Shown here in pieces: positions 49,176 through 60,288 of a DNA stretch of 64,000 bases (within the stretch, counting starts at the first letter, position 1; every line of letters begins with the position of its first letter). The stretch covers positions 1,130,501 through 1,194,500 of the forward strand of contig JARHVA010003168.1 of NCBI GenBank assembly GCA_037957365.1, read 5' to 3'. A program made the translations under genes and the position numbers. The notes beneath the pieces are model-generated. The model worked only from the letters and a program-made list of their open reading frames with translations. It did no database searches and had not been told where the DNA came from. The DNA comes from Torreya grandis. Lineage: Eukaryota; Streptophyta; Pinopsida; Cupressales; Taxaceae.

Positions 49176-50630
49176 TGTAGACACCTAAATAGTGTCTAAC
49201 TTTGGTCATTCCCCCCCCCCTTTGGTCCATTCCTAACCCATTCCTAAGCCATGTAATTATTAATTTAAAATAATAAACTTATTTTGAATTAACCCCCCCT
49301 CCTTGGACACATCACCCATGACACCTCACCTAGGACACCTCACCTTGGACTAATTCCCATCCTATGACTCACCCAAGACCTATTCTTACTCCTCTCCAAC
49401 CGCCTAACCAACTCTCGTGCGTATTTATCCTTACCTTCGACCAAATCTCCAACCAACTATGCACTTGGCAGATGTAAAACAGGCTTGCTGGGCCTTTTAC
49501 GTGTTCTGCACCCACCAACATCGGTCAACTGTCAGCCGACACCGATGGGATCACCGATGTCAGTTTACTTAAACTGGCATCTAACCTCTTCCAAGGCTAA
49601 TCAGTGAATCACAATTTCTAGGTAATCACAATTTCTCACCTAAATCAAAAAATCACGCGTCTAATCATGAATCCTTCAATCTTCAGTCTTTGACCATCCG
49701 CCAATCTGCTAATCTCTCAGCCAAGCCTCTCACTCTCTCCCTCAGGTGCAGTAATAGGTATTCTACATCAGGCTTCTGCAACATCAAGCACAATAGGGAC
49801 TCAGCATCAGGGTTCTACGTCAACAATAGGTACGACATCAACAACACTCTTCTGGCAGGCACAGGTATGTATACTATCTGTGTTTTCATTGTCTTTGGAA
49901 TTATAGCTTTTAGAGAATATCTCCCCCCTTCAATACTTCTATGACCCTAGACCAGACTAGAACCGAATCCCATCTCCCTATTACCTCTATCCTCTTTTGG
50001 ACCATACACTCTACCCATTCAACCAGACTCTCCAGACCCAGACCCCAGACCATTTAACCAAGCCCAAAACCCTGTCCACGGACCACAGACTCAACCAGAC
50101 CCTGACCAGACCCTGTCCACAGACCACAGACTCACCCAGACCCGACTACAGACCACTGCCCCGATCGACGCCGGTCATTACCCCAACCGACGTCAGTAGA
50201 CTAACTGACGTCGGCAAACCTCAACAACCGATGCCGGTAGGACCACCGACGTCGGCGACTGTGACCAATCTGACAACATCTTTCAGGTAAGCCTTTGCTT
50301 CCCTTTTGCTTTTCCATCTTTTATCATTACTTTGACATTCTATCTTTTATCAGACTTTTCTTTTATAGACTAGTGGGTTGACCTCCCTTAAGGAAGTTTT
50401 CATGCTTCTGGGATCAAGCTTTTGCTTGGCAACCCACCATCTCCTTATCTAACACCTCCTTTGTCCAAGTCTCTTTTCTTTGCAGGTGTCATTCCTCCAC
50501 GGCCAAAGAGGAGTACTCACAGCTTCTGGATTACGGTGCACAAACTACATCTAGGTACACACAAGCCTTGACCATCTCTTAGTTTCTTAATTCTTCTTTG
50601 AATATAGAAAGCAAAATTTGAATAGAAACA
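49176..50630 (+). repeat. 3' LTR of element A
   Basis: It is 1455 bp, collinear with 32071-33523. Differences seen are mostly transitions, plus small length changes such as the C run after 49210. The palindrome arrays are at about 49511-49566 and 50160-50262. It is followed by the target duplicate CTAGA. Confidence 0.93.
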
Positions 50631-53600
50631 CTAGAGAGTAAAAACACAAATTTTAAAGTTAAGATGAACATGAAGAATTTTATATGATAAATTTGAAACC
50701 CATTAAGTATAAATAAATTGGAGATAATAAGGACATATAAACCACTTTCATAACACCTCTCAAGCCTCAAATATGCACCTACAGGTTAGATAGTTGAGTT
50801 GATGTAAATGGAGGTATTGGAATCAGTTATGGTTTTACTTTGGTAAACTAGGATGAGTGAAGGTGATAGAATTTTGTATGTTTTCAAAGTGATATCAATA
50901 ATATGTTTTCATCACTAAATCACCTCAATCAACCACAAAAAATATATAGTCAGACCTACAATAGGGGTCTTAGTCAAGATCTTATTTAGGGTACCTAGTT
51001 GAACTAGGAATGCATATGAAATCCAAAAGATGAATTTAGATGACATCTCAAGAAAATTTAAAACCTTAATATAAAATATGACAAGGTCATGAGTGATAAA
51101 TAGTCATTTAAATAAGACATCTACAAGGTTTTAAGACCCTGTACATAGTCACAACAAGGTCCAAGTAAGTGTAAGCCAAGTGGAAACATGAACTTGCCTA
51201 AGGAAGAGGTGGAGGTCCCAAAAAAGGTAGAATGATTCATGACAGGTACTAAAGTGTTATCTGAGCCAAACATCCTACCAAAATTATCATCTTCATTCTC
51301 TACTTGGATAAAGGGGAAACATTTCGTATAATGAGCTTGGAAGCCTTTTTGTTCAATAGGCAAGTATGATAATTCAAGAGGAAATGGGCTATTTAAATGA
51401 GTTAAAAGATTCATAAGCATGATTTTGACATGGGAAATATGTTTAAACCACATAGAGGCATTGTTTTAACTTAGAAAGGCCATTTTTAAGAAGGTTTGAG
51501 GAAATTGTAGGAACGCACACCTTTTTAAGCCCCTTTTGGGGAAATGGACATGGTTATGCACCCAATACATGGAATAAGGTGAAATAATTTTGTATATAAC
51601 CTCATTATGACATAAGATAACTTTAAAAATATCAAATTTTCCATGGGCATGAGGGATATACCTCTCTATTTTGTCTGAAAGGTTAGTCAGTCTAGGATAA
51701 TCAGAGTTTGGCAAAATGAGATTTTGAGGTCAAAATGAGCAAAGGACTCTTGAAGGAGATTTATAAACTTCATTGAAAAATATGATGAGATGTATATAAT
51801 GGGAATAAGGGATATGAAATAATAGATCAAGGTCAGAATCCTCAAAGTACCCATTTTCCCTTTGTACACAGTCCAACTAGATAAGGTTTCTATTAGGTCT
51901 AGCTAGTGAATGAAAGAAATTGACAAGGTAAAGTGATTGAAAGGGTATGAAGTTATATTATGAGATAAAATGATGTGTATAAATTCCTAATACACCAATA
52001 CAACTATGAGGTATCAATCCTAACATCTAGATTCATCAAGGTTCTTAGTAAACCTATTGGGCTTTGGGAAGGCGTAGTGCCAAATGGTGATGCATTTTCA
52101 CTTTTAATCTTTGGTGAAATATACATATAATTAAGACATGTTTTTGAAATCATAATATAGGTGTGATAACTTTTGAAAATTAGAGAGATAATAAGAGAGC
52201 CATTCTTGAGCTCAAAACCACTCACCCTTATTCAAAATTAGAGAAACAAGCTTGATAGGGTAGCTTTTTGGAGCTCACATCTTCTTGGAGAATTTTCATG
52301 GGAATAAAATGATACTATAGGAGTTATAAAAGGTCCTTTGAAACCAATTTTTGCTATTTTTTTGAAACTTTAACATGCAATATTTATGAACAATGGTTAA
52401 GAGCATACAACTGTTTAAAACCCTTGATAACCCTTGGTAGAGACCCAAGGAGTATGTTGAAATTGGAAATCTAATATAAATATATATTTTATAAAGGAAA
52501 CCTTTTTAAACATGGATAAGACTCACTCAGGCTCTCATCCATGTAAATGACCTATTTGAAATTATATGGACAACATGAAAAATAGTGTTTTTCTCACTAT
52601 TTTATGTGTTTTGTAGGTTCTAGAAAATATCTGAGGATGAAATAAAGTTTGGGGTTAGTATTAGGAATTTTTATAACCCCTAAAATTCATTTATTTCCTA
52701 ATAAAAGTCTCTAAGTGTTTAAACAATTGTTTTACTTTTAGCCAGTCAAAATTGGCATAGTGAACACAAGGGTGAAAAGGGTGAAAACTCTAAGTATGGG
52801 CCTTTTTAAGGTGTAACTAAGTATTATAAGGACATAGATGGTATTTAAAAATATAATTAAAACCATATAATGTATTTTCATGTTAAAATAAATACACATT
52901 TGAGGCCAAATGTGAGGGGTGACTAAAAGAAGGAGATTTCTAGACTACAGATAGTGATTAATCCATTCTAGGAGTTTCCAAAGGAGTAGGAATGAAACCA
53001 ATGCATAGAATTGCATATCTAAAGTACTTACCTATTATTACCATTATTATACCTATAAATAGTTAGTGGTGGGATGTTTAAATAGCTCCAAATGATGAAG
53101 GTAATTTTTTGAGCTAGGATAAGTAATTTTGTGACACTTTTCATAGGTTTCATGACTTGTATTGATAGTTAGACCTCATAACATTTCATGATTTACATCA
53201 TGCCTCTTTATCATGAAAATTTTAACCATTTTTTTATATTTACACATGTACAAGTGACCTTTGGACTTCATTTTTTCTCAAATGCTATAAATATGGACTA
53301 TTTTGCCTCTTTTGAGTAGCCTCCATTGGTTAGTGGGGAAACTCTTGCCAAATTTGTACTTGAGTGACTCTTTAAGAAATAAAATTTTTATTTTTACTAA
53401 TCACATGTTGTTCAATTGAGTGTTAGTGAAATATTTTTGGTCTTGTCTAATAGAAGATTATCTTTTCTAGCATGTTATCCTTGATTGTTCACCAAATGTG
53501 TAAAAGAGAAATTATTACAGGTCTTTGTTAGTGTTATTTTATAAGTGTATATGTGTCTTATAAATGTTTCATGATTTTATCCTATAAAATAATCCTTAAT

Positions 53601-54059
53601 TACCCTCTTAATAATCAAAATGCCTCTTGGACCTAACTTATGAAACATTGATGTGACAATGCAACTTAAATTATAAGTTTTGTGTAAAAGATGTCTTGTT
53701 TGACTCTAAGTGCTAAAATTTTAGTCAATGGGAGGAAATAAAATATTGGTGGATAACATTTTTTAAATTTATTATTTTTTCTTAACTCTTTTCATCTAAG
53801 GTTGATAAGTAAGAAAGGGCTTCAAAGATTGCATCAAGGGAACTAGCCCTTCTAGAGATTCATCTCAACAAAATTGTCACCCATATAAAAAGAGATGTTT
53901 CCATTATGGCACTTAGATGAGGAGAGCTAGGCATCTCCTCAAGGGTTTAAAATATAAGTGAAAATAGTTTTTGACATGACCGATGGGATTCTAAGTCCTA
54001 AAATATTATCCAAGATCAGTGTTGGTCTTGGCATAGTTACTACTATAAGGACATCTACA
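50631..54059 (+). repeat. 5' LTR of element C, right segment
   Basis: From 50636 it continues the alignment with the 3' LTR (63030-64000), for example 'aagttaagatgaacatga', 'acctctcaagcc' and 'tagttgaactaggaatgca'. After about 51600 the partner is beyond the window, so the end at about 54059 (tctaca) is inferred from the PBS a few bases later. With the left segment this gives an LTR of about 6.1 kb. Minus-strand open frames at 51121-51453, 51466-51714 and 52004-52225 have no recognised domain. Confidence 0.75.
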
Positions 54060-54068
54060 TTCAGTACC

Positions 54069-54085
54069 TAGCGACTCCACCAAAG
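54069..54085 (+). other. Primer-binding site of element C (decayed)
   Basis: tagcgactccaccaaag matches the TGGCGACTCNGCTGGGG type of PBS seen in many plant Tat-like elements, if several G-to-A changes and one T-to-C change are allowed. The tRNA is not assigned. Confidence 0.5.
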
Positions 54086-54125
54086 TTTTCAAAAATCTTT
54101 GGTTTATAATAAATTTATAATTTTC

Positions 54126-55600
54126 ATGCCAAATGTGACTAGTAAATCTATTTCTAAATGTATACCCTTTGATTTTGTGTAATTACCTCCATATTCTACC
54201 AAAAGGTTTAGGTTTGTGAATACTCATCTTATTCAAGAGATTTTGTGTTTAATAAGTCTAAGTTCTTATTCAGTTCAACTCATAATAATCAAAGATCACA
54301 TTCCAATATGGATAGAAACTAACCTTTTGTATCCTTCACTAGATCATCTCTTTTGAGTCTTGCCCATATGACTAAATTCTAGGACCAACCCTTAAGAGTG
54401 CTCCTTATTTAAGTGGAGAGGTTTCCTATTACTACCATTAAACATATTAAAAACATAGAAAATTTATATAATGTCCATAATATCATTAAATATAATGTGG
54501 ATATTAGGTTGTTGGCATTGTCTTTCAAAGGAAAAGCTTTGGATTGGTATGGGACTCTACCTAAAAATATTATTGGTTCATGGGATGAACTAGGAGATCT
54601 ATTGACTAAGAGGTTTGGAGAGAAGAGTGATCATTTATCTCTAGCTAATAAATTGACCAATATAAAGAGGGAACCATAAGAGTTTATGCAATATTTTAAC
54701 ACTAGATTTAAAAAAACATGGGATAGGATCCCAGCCCTTGTGAGACCTACTCCAAACTATGTATTCTTGTACTATCTAAAATCATTGAATAGTAATGTAG
54801 CTATGATGATCCAATCCATGGGTGGGAATACACTCCCTACTACCTATGATAAATTCATCAATGCTAATAATTATCTTGTTAAAGTGGGGTAGGTTTCTCT
54901 TAGGCCACTAATGCCACTATTTCCTTATTTTCAACCTCCTAACCAAGTTGTATTGGCCACTAAGCTCCTTTGCCTCATTAAGAAAGGCATACTATTGCCC
55001 CTTAAAATGAGATTTATGAAGTTAAAATATTGATCCAAAGTGTCAATAATTATTTGGTTTCCCTAAAAATCCAAAAAAATAAAGGTTATATGCCATATCA
55101 ACCCTAAAATTAATTTTGACAAACCAATAGACCCCCTTTTCAAAGTAATATGCAAGGACAAGGTCAAATCACCCATGCTAGGCCTTATCAAAGCTAAAAT
55201 CATAATGCTCCCTCATATTTCAAAAATCTTGTCCCCACCCAGAATATATTGGTTTAAGAACATCCATGTTATCCATTTTTTGAGCAAAATTAAGAATAAA
55301 AAGCTTATGCAAATGAAATGCACAATCAAACCATGGCAATACAAGGCAATCAAGATTCCCAACTTCCTAAATTTAAGAGACCAATGCAAAGTGGAATGGA
55401 AAATGGTCAAACAAAATATAATTCTACCCTCATAAATCATTTGGAATGATATTTTTATGCTAGTAATCACTTGGGGAATCCAAGAATTATGAATACTAGT
55501 GTTAACTCTAAAACTAGGTCTAAGAAAAGGGCTATTGAAGAGCAAAAGAGAGAAACTCAAGGACATTTTTTGGTCCCCACATCATCTATAATGGTGAGTG
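54126..55600 (+). pseudogene. gag pseudogene, element C
   Basis: An atg lies at 54126. The capsid domain is clear in two open pieces (54413-54679 and 54686-54892) with LLALSFKGKALDWYGTLP, IIGSWDELGDLLTKRFGE and MQYFNTRFKKTWDRIPAL, matching the retrotransposon gag domain. The pieces are in one frame separated by a TAA (54677-54679). The rest to about 55600 is basic and broken; no zinc knuckle was recognised. Confidence 0.75.
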
Positions 55601-55689
55601 TGTCAAATTAGGATCCTAGAGTACAAGAAGGTTAGAAGTTTTAGAATGTAAATACAGATCCTATTCATCCACCTTCACAAGCTACATCA

Positions 55690-56500
55690 CAAGGAATTAG
55701 TATTTATAAGGATCCCCCAAAGGTGAGCAATTATTCCATTAATGTTATGGACCAGATGAAGAAGCTACACCTGAACATATCATTATGGGATTATTTGAAA
55801 ATTATAGGGTAGAAAAATATGGTCCAAAAATAATTGCAAGGATTAGGTAAGCTAGTTGGCTCATCTAGGAATGAAAATGTTGTCCAAGTTAATATAACTC
55901 AACCTATAGATGTTCAAGTGAAGACAAATGAAAAAACTCCTTTATACCTAACTCTAATAATTAGTGATTTCTTGGTTCATAATTCCATCATATATATTGG
56001 GGTTAGTACTTTAGTTATGCCCAAGTGTATAGTGGATAAACTAGGCCTCAAATATGAGCCAATGCCTAAAGGAGTCTTACAATTAGATGAATCACCAGCT
56101 AAGACTTTTGTGGTGGTTAAATATTTGAATTTGATCTTACATGATTGTCCTACATTTTTAATTCCTCATGATGTGGTTGTGGCATATTTACCTCCATACT
56201 TTTCTCTTTGTTTATAAAGAGAGTTTACAACTAAAATAGGTGGATGCTTGGCTACCAATTGGTCCTACATGGTGTTTAAAACAAAGTATGGTACTAAGGT
56301 GAAGATTAAATCAGAACCTATTCATCATAATCACTTGGAGCCTTACACACCTAAAGTAGAAAATTTTAATTATGCCATCATTGATGTACACGAACTCCAC
56401 ATAGACCAATCTCCAACATCTTCCCTTGAAGGAGTTTCTAATTTATACTTAAATGAAAGGGGAGATGAGCATTATGAGCATGATCCTTAAAAGTTCATAG
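55690..56500 (+). pseudogene. Retropepsin-like protease region, element C
   Basis: The frame 55834-56217 has YLTLIISDFLVHNSIIY followed by IGVSTLVMPKCIVDKLGL. This is the fold of a clan AA protease, but where the catalytic Asp normally precedes the Gly it reads Y-I-G, so the active-site Asp is lost. A proline-containing segment to 56490 leads towards the RNase H. Inactive as it stands. Confidence 0.6.
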
Positions 56501-56517
56501 AGGAAGCAAGTCTTGAG

Positions 56518-57132
56518 GTGTATTGTATACATGAGGAGGAATCTTTAATTATAAATTTGATAAAGCCAAGTGAAGATATAGATGGTTTACGGAAACTTTT
56601 ATTTGATGGGTCAAGAAGCAAGATTGGGGTAGGTAGTGGAGCAATGTTGGTTTCTCCTTCTAAGGAAAGGTACTATTCAAATTTTAGATCTAATTTCTCT
56701 TACACTTTTAATGTGGTAGAATACGATGCCCTCATTAATTTCCTTGAATGGGCTAGGAAAATAGGTATTAAAGAGTTGCAAGTGTATGGTGACCATGAAC
56801 TTATTGTGAACTAAGTTAGAGGACAAAATTTGACTAAAAACACTTTACTTATGTCCTACAACCATAGAGTGTGGGATATTGTGGATAATTTTAAAGATTT
56901 CAACATCACATCCATCCCAAGAGAGGAAAACAAACATGATAATAGGATGGCAGAAATTGGATCTCAGTTTGATGTTCTAGAAGGTATAAAAGAGGATATG
57001 AAACAACCACATCTCAAAGTAATTGAAGATCCTTTATACCAGATAATGTCACTAATTGGAAAGTTTTTGTATTGTGATCAACAAATAGAAATTTTTATAC
57101 AAGAAGAGGCCAAGTTTTTTTCCAAGAATTAG
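56518..57132 (+). pseudogene. Archaeal-type RNase H placed before RT, element C
   Basis: Two open pieces (56518-56814 and 56830-57132) read LFDGSRSKIGVGSGAMLVSP, NVVEYDALINFLEWARKIG, LQVYGDHELIVN and FNITSIPREENKHDNRMAE. These are the Asp-, Glu- and Asp-bearing blocks of the extra RNase H found in dual-RNase H plant gypsy elements, in order. The last Asp is not obvious in the usual 'ADALA' position (it reads DNRMAE). A TAA separates the pieces. The unusual point is its place upstream of the reverse transcriptase. Confidence 0.75.
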
Positions 57133-57258
57133 TCCAAACTAAAACAATAATATGGAGGGTAGATTATCCAATTAAAGTCCAATAAAATTCCTAAAGGCCT
57201 AGTCAATCTTGAGAGCATATTCGATGATGATGACCAACTAAAGAAAGAGAAGGTAATC

Positions 57259-58270
57259 ATGTATATCAAGAAAGATAAATATTATAAAGTAAAAGTCTTC
57301 AAGGATAAGTTACTTACACTTGGAAAGGTATGTACTACTGAAGAGAAGCATGCTTTTGTTGATCTATGCAAGGAGTTTTTTCATGTCTTTGCATGGGAAT
57401 ATAGTGACTTGAAAGGATTTGATCCAAACATAGCTCAACATAACATAGAGCTAGATGAAAATGCCAAGATTATAAAGTAAAGACAAAGACCAATTAATCC
57501 TAAGATTGAGCCCTTCATAAAGAAAGAACTCACCAAGTTGATTGAGTCTAAAATCATCTTCCCCATTAAACATTCATCTTGGTTGGAAAAATTGGTTCTT
57601 ATTAGGAAGAAGAATGGGGAAATTAGGATATGTGCTGATTTTAGGGACTTTAATAGAATTTATTTGAAGGATAATTATCATCTCCATTCTATGGGAATAA
57701 TTTTACAAGTTGTGGCAGGTAGTGAAATGTTCTCTCCTTGATGGGTATTCTGGGTACAATAAGAGTTTTGTGAAGGAAAGTAATCAATATAAGACAACAT
57801 TTACTACTAAATGGGGTAAATATGATTATATAAAAATTAATTTTTGATTTTCTAATTTTGGAGATACATTTCAATGTGCAATGGAAATGTATTTTTAAGG
57901 ACTAATAAATGACATTGTGTTGGTATATCTTGATGATGTAACAATTTTCTCTAAGGATGCAAAAGATCACTTAAATCACCTAAGGTATCTTTTTGAGAGG
58001 TGTAGAGAGTTTTGAATCTCTCTCAACCCAAAGAAATGTGTGTTTTCTATACATGAAGGAAAACTCTCAGGACACATTTTCTTGAAGAAGGGCTTATCCA
58101 TTGATCCCGAAAGGGTGAGTACCATCATGGAATTGTCTATGCCCAAACACAAAAAAGGCTTGAAAATATTCTTTGGGAAAATTGATTTCATAAGGATGTT
58201 CATTCTTGATTTTTATAATCTTGTCAAGCCTCTAACCTCTATGTTAAGGAAGGATGAAGTGTTCACTTGG
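57259..58270 (+). pseudogene. Reverse transcriptase pseudogene, element C
   Basis: 57259-57480 gives the RT N-terminal block (FFHVFAWEYSDLKGFDPNIA). 57538-57741 gives NGEIRICADFRDFNRI with the first catalytic Asp. After a frameshift near 57735, the region at 57925-57960 gives VLVYLDDVTIFSKD, the YLDD catalytic box. The thumb follows (LSGHIFLKKGLSIDPERV, IFFGKIDFIRMFILDFYN). At least two frameshifts and several stops are present. Confidence 0.85.
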
Positions 58271-58299
58271 ACTAGAAGAAGGAAAGTTTTGAGGAGATT

Positions 58300-58765
58300 A
58301 AACAAGCCATTGCCTAGGCTCCTACTCTTGCAAGTCCTAATTTATCAAAGGATTTCAATTTGTATACCTTTGGAAATGAAGAAGTAATATCTACCATGCT
58401 TACTCAATTGAATGAGGAAAATTTGGAGCAGCCTATTCCCTTCTTTAGTGAAGGTTTGGAAGGCTATGAGGTAAGATACGCCTATGTTGAGAAGCAAGTA
58501 CTTTAAGTTGTTAGGAGTCTGAACAAGTTTAGGTATATGTTGTTTAAAAACAAAATTCACATATTTTTACTTCATCTTAGTGTAAAATAATTCCTTTTGA
58601 TTATATATTTGAATGAAAAGAGGGTTGGTTGGATCATAAAAGTGATGGAGTATGATGTGGAAATCAAAACAACCAAGATAGTGAAAGGGAAGGGGTTATG
58701 TAAGCATCTTGCTTCAAATTTGAAGGAGAAAAAGAGGTTGTTTTGGTACTCCATGATGACCCTAT
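58300..58765 (+). pseudogene. Gypsy RNase H domain, element C
   Basis: After RT come blocks resembling SKDFNLYTFGNEE, EQPIPFFSEGLEGYEVRY, VEKQVL-stop-VVRSLNKFRYMLFKN and ..LCKHLASNLKEK, the usual RNase H-like domain following gypsy RT. With the domain at 56.5 kb, the element carried two RNase H domains. Frames are broken. Confidence 0.7.
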
Positions 58766-58949
58766 GATATTTTAACCTTCATCAATGATAATTTGGACAC
58801 AATATATGATCCATTTTCTTTGAATCAGTGAGTGTCTACAAGGCCTATATAGAGCTAAAAGAAGGTAATTTAGATTGTAATCCATTCCTTATGTACTTGT
58901 TGATGGAGTATTTTGTAGGAATGAATTTATATGTGTGATATTGAGGTTT

Positions 58950-60010
58950 ATTGAATTAAATTAGATTGATAAATTACTATTTGAGTTTCATGATGGATCA
59001 ATTGGTGGTCGCTTTACTCTAAAAATCACAGTTACTAGGATTATGAGGGCTAGATATGTTTGGCCTAATTTGTTCAAAAACACTCATGATTACATAAGGA
59101 AGTGTCCAAAATGTGATATATTTTATGGAAAACAAAATATTTTTGCCTTGCCTCTTCATCCAATTTAGGTTGATGCACCCTTTACGCAATGGGGTTTGGA
59201 TTTCACAGGCCTAATCAATCCACCTTCTAGTGTTGGTCACAAGTGGGTGTTGACTGCTATAGATTAATTTAAAATATGGGTAGAGGATATATCTCTCAAG
59301 GATAAAAATGAAAACTTAGTTATAGACTTATATGAAGGTATAGTAAAAAGGTTTGTGGCTCATTCAACAATAATTTTAGAAAATGCATTAGATTTTCTTG
59401 GAATGAAGACAAATGAATGGGATTTGAAGCATGACATCTATTTTAGCACCTCATAAAACTAATATACAAAAGGTAATGGACTATCTAAGTCCAAAAATAA
59501 TAATTTGATCAGGATCATAATGAGAACAATGGAGGAGAACCAAAGGACTTAGCATTCTAAGTTGAAGACAACCCTTTGGGCTGATAGGTTCACCCTAATA
59601 GGAGTTATTTCAAATTCATCATATATAATTGTTTGTGGGAGAGAATATAGAATACATATTTTTATTGAAATACCATCCTTGGATCTCACTTATTAGTCAG
59701 AATTAATGGAGAACAAAAGCATGGAAGTTAGGTTGTGTGAGTTGGTAGAGATTGAGGAGACAAGAGATCAAGTTATGCAAACTATAAGAGCTAACCAAAA
59801 CAAAACAAAGAGATAATTTGACAAAAAGGCCATGAAAAAAGTTTAAAATATGGAGATATTATTCTAAAGTGGGATGAAGATAGGGATAAACCTATAAGAC
59901 ACACAAAGTTTAATGTTTTTTTAGTGGCCCATATGTTATCACACAATGCAAGCAATAAAATGCTTTCTAACTCCCAAGGTTAGATGGAGAGGAGATTCAT
60001 ATCCCAATAA
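58950..60010 (+). pseudogene. Integrase pseudogene, element C
   Basis: Across broken frames the order is a zinc-binding end (RKCPKCDIFYG near 59097-59130), a core with FTQWGLDFTGLINPPSSVGH near 59180-59235 carrying the first Asp, WVEDISLKDKNE near 59278, IILENALDF near 59370 (Glu where the second Asp is expected), MEENQRT near 59530, and a C-terminal domain with KYGDIILKWDEDRDKP near 59850. Many stops and shifts are present. Integration function is lost. Confidence 0.75.
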
Positions 60011-60288
60011 ATGGGATATATCTCAAACATTTTTACTAATGTTATTTTCTCTCTTTGTACATAGTTTTAATCTTTCTTTGTATGAGAGGAGCTTATGCAC
60101 ATGTGTGAGTTTTGTCTTGTGTCTTGCCTTGTTTTGTGTCTTGCTTTATCTTGATTTGTTGGTGTGGTAAGTTTTTTTTTGGAAAATTCCTTACTATTTG
60201 TCTTAAATAATTATTTAATCAATTTTACCTAATAGGATAAACCTACTAGTCCTTAGTATAGCATACTGACCATATGAGTCACCATTTT
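60011..60288 (+). other. Short 3' untranslated stretch of element C
   Basis: No coding and no clear polypurine tract directly before the LTR start; the PPT has probably decayed. Confidence 0.4.

Larger units (their letters stand above)
32071..50630 (+). mobile_element. Element A: pol-less gag-only gypsy element, interrupted by B
   Basis: It runs from TGTAGACACC at 32071 to TAGAAACA at 50630 and is flanked by the duplicate CTAGA (32066-32070 and 50631-50635). Without element B (39192-48285 plus one duplicate copy) it measures about 9.46 kb. It has two LTRs of 1453 and 1455 bp, a PBS, a structured leader, a gag pseudogene and a 3' noncoding region. No protease, RT, RNase H or integrase core is present, only a decayed integrase tail. 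It moved into C after C inserted, and before B. Confidence 0.9.

Noticed and set aside
54126..60010. Element C pol as an endogenous pararetrovirus (caulimovirus-like)
   Set aside because: It has integrase, LTRs and gypsy domain order, and no movement-protein motif was seen.
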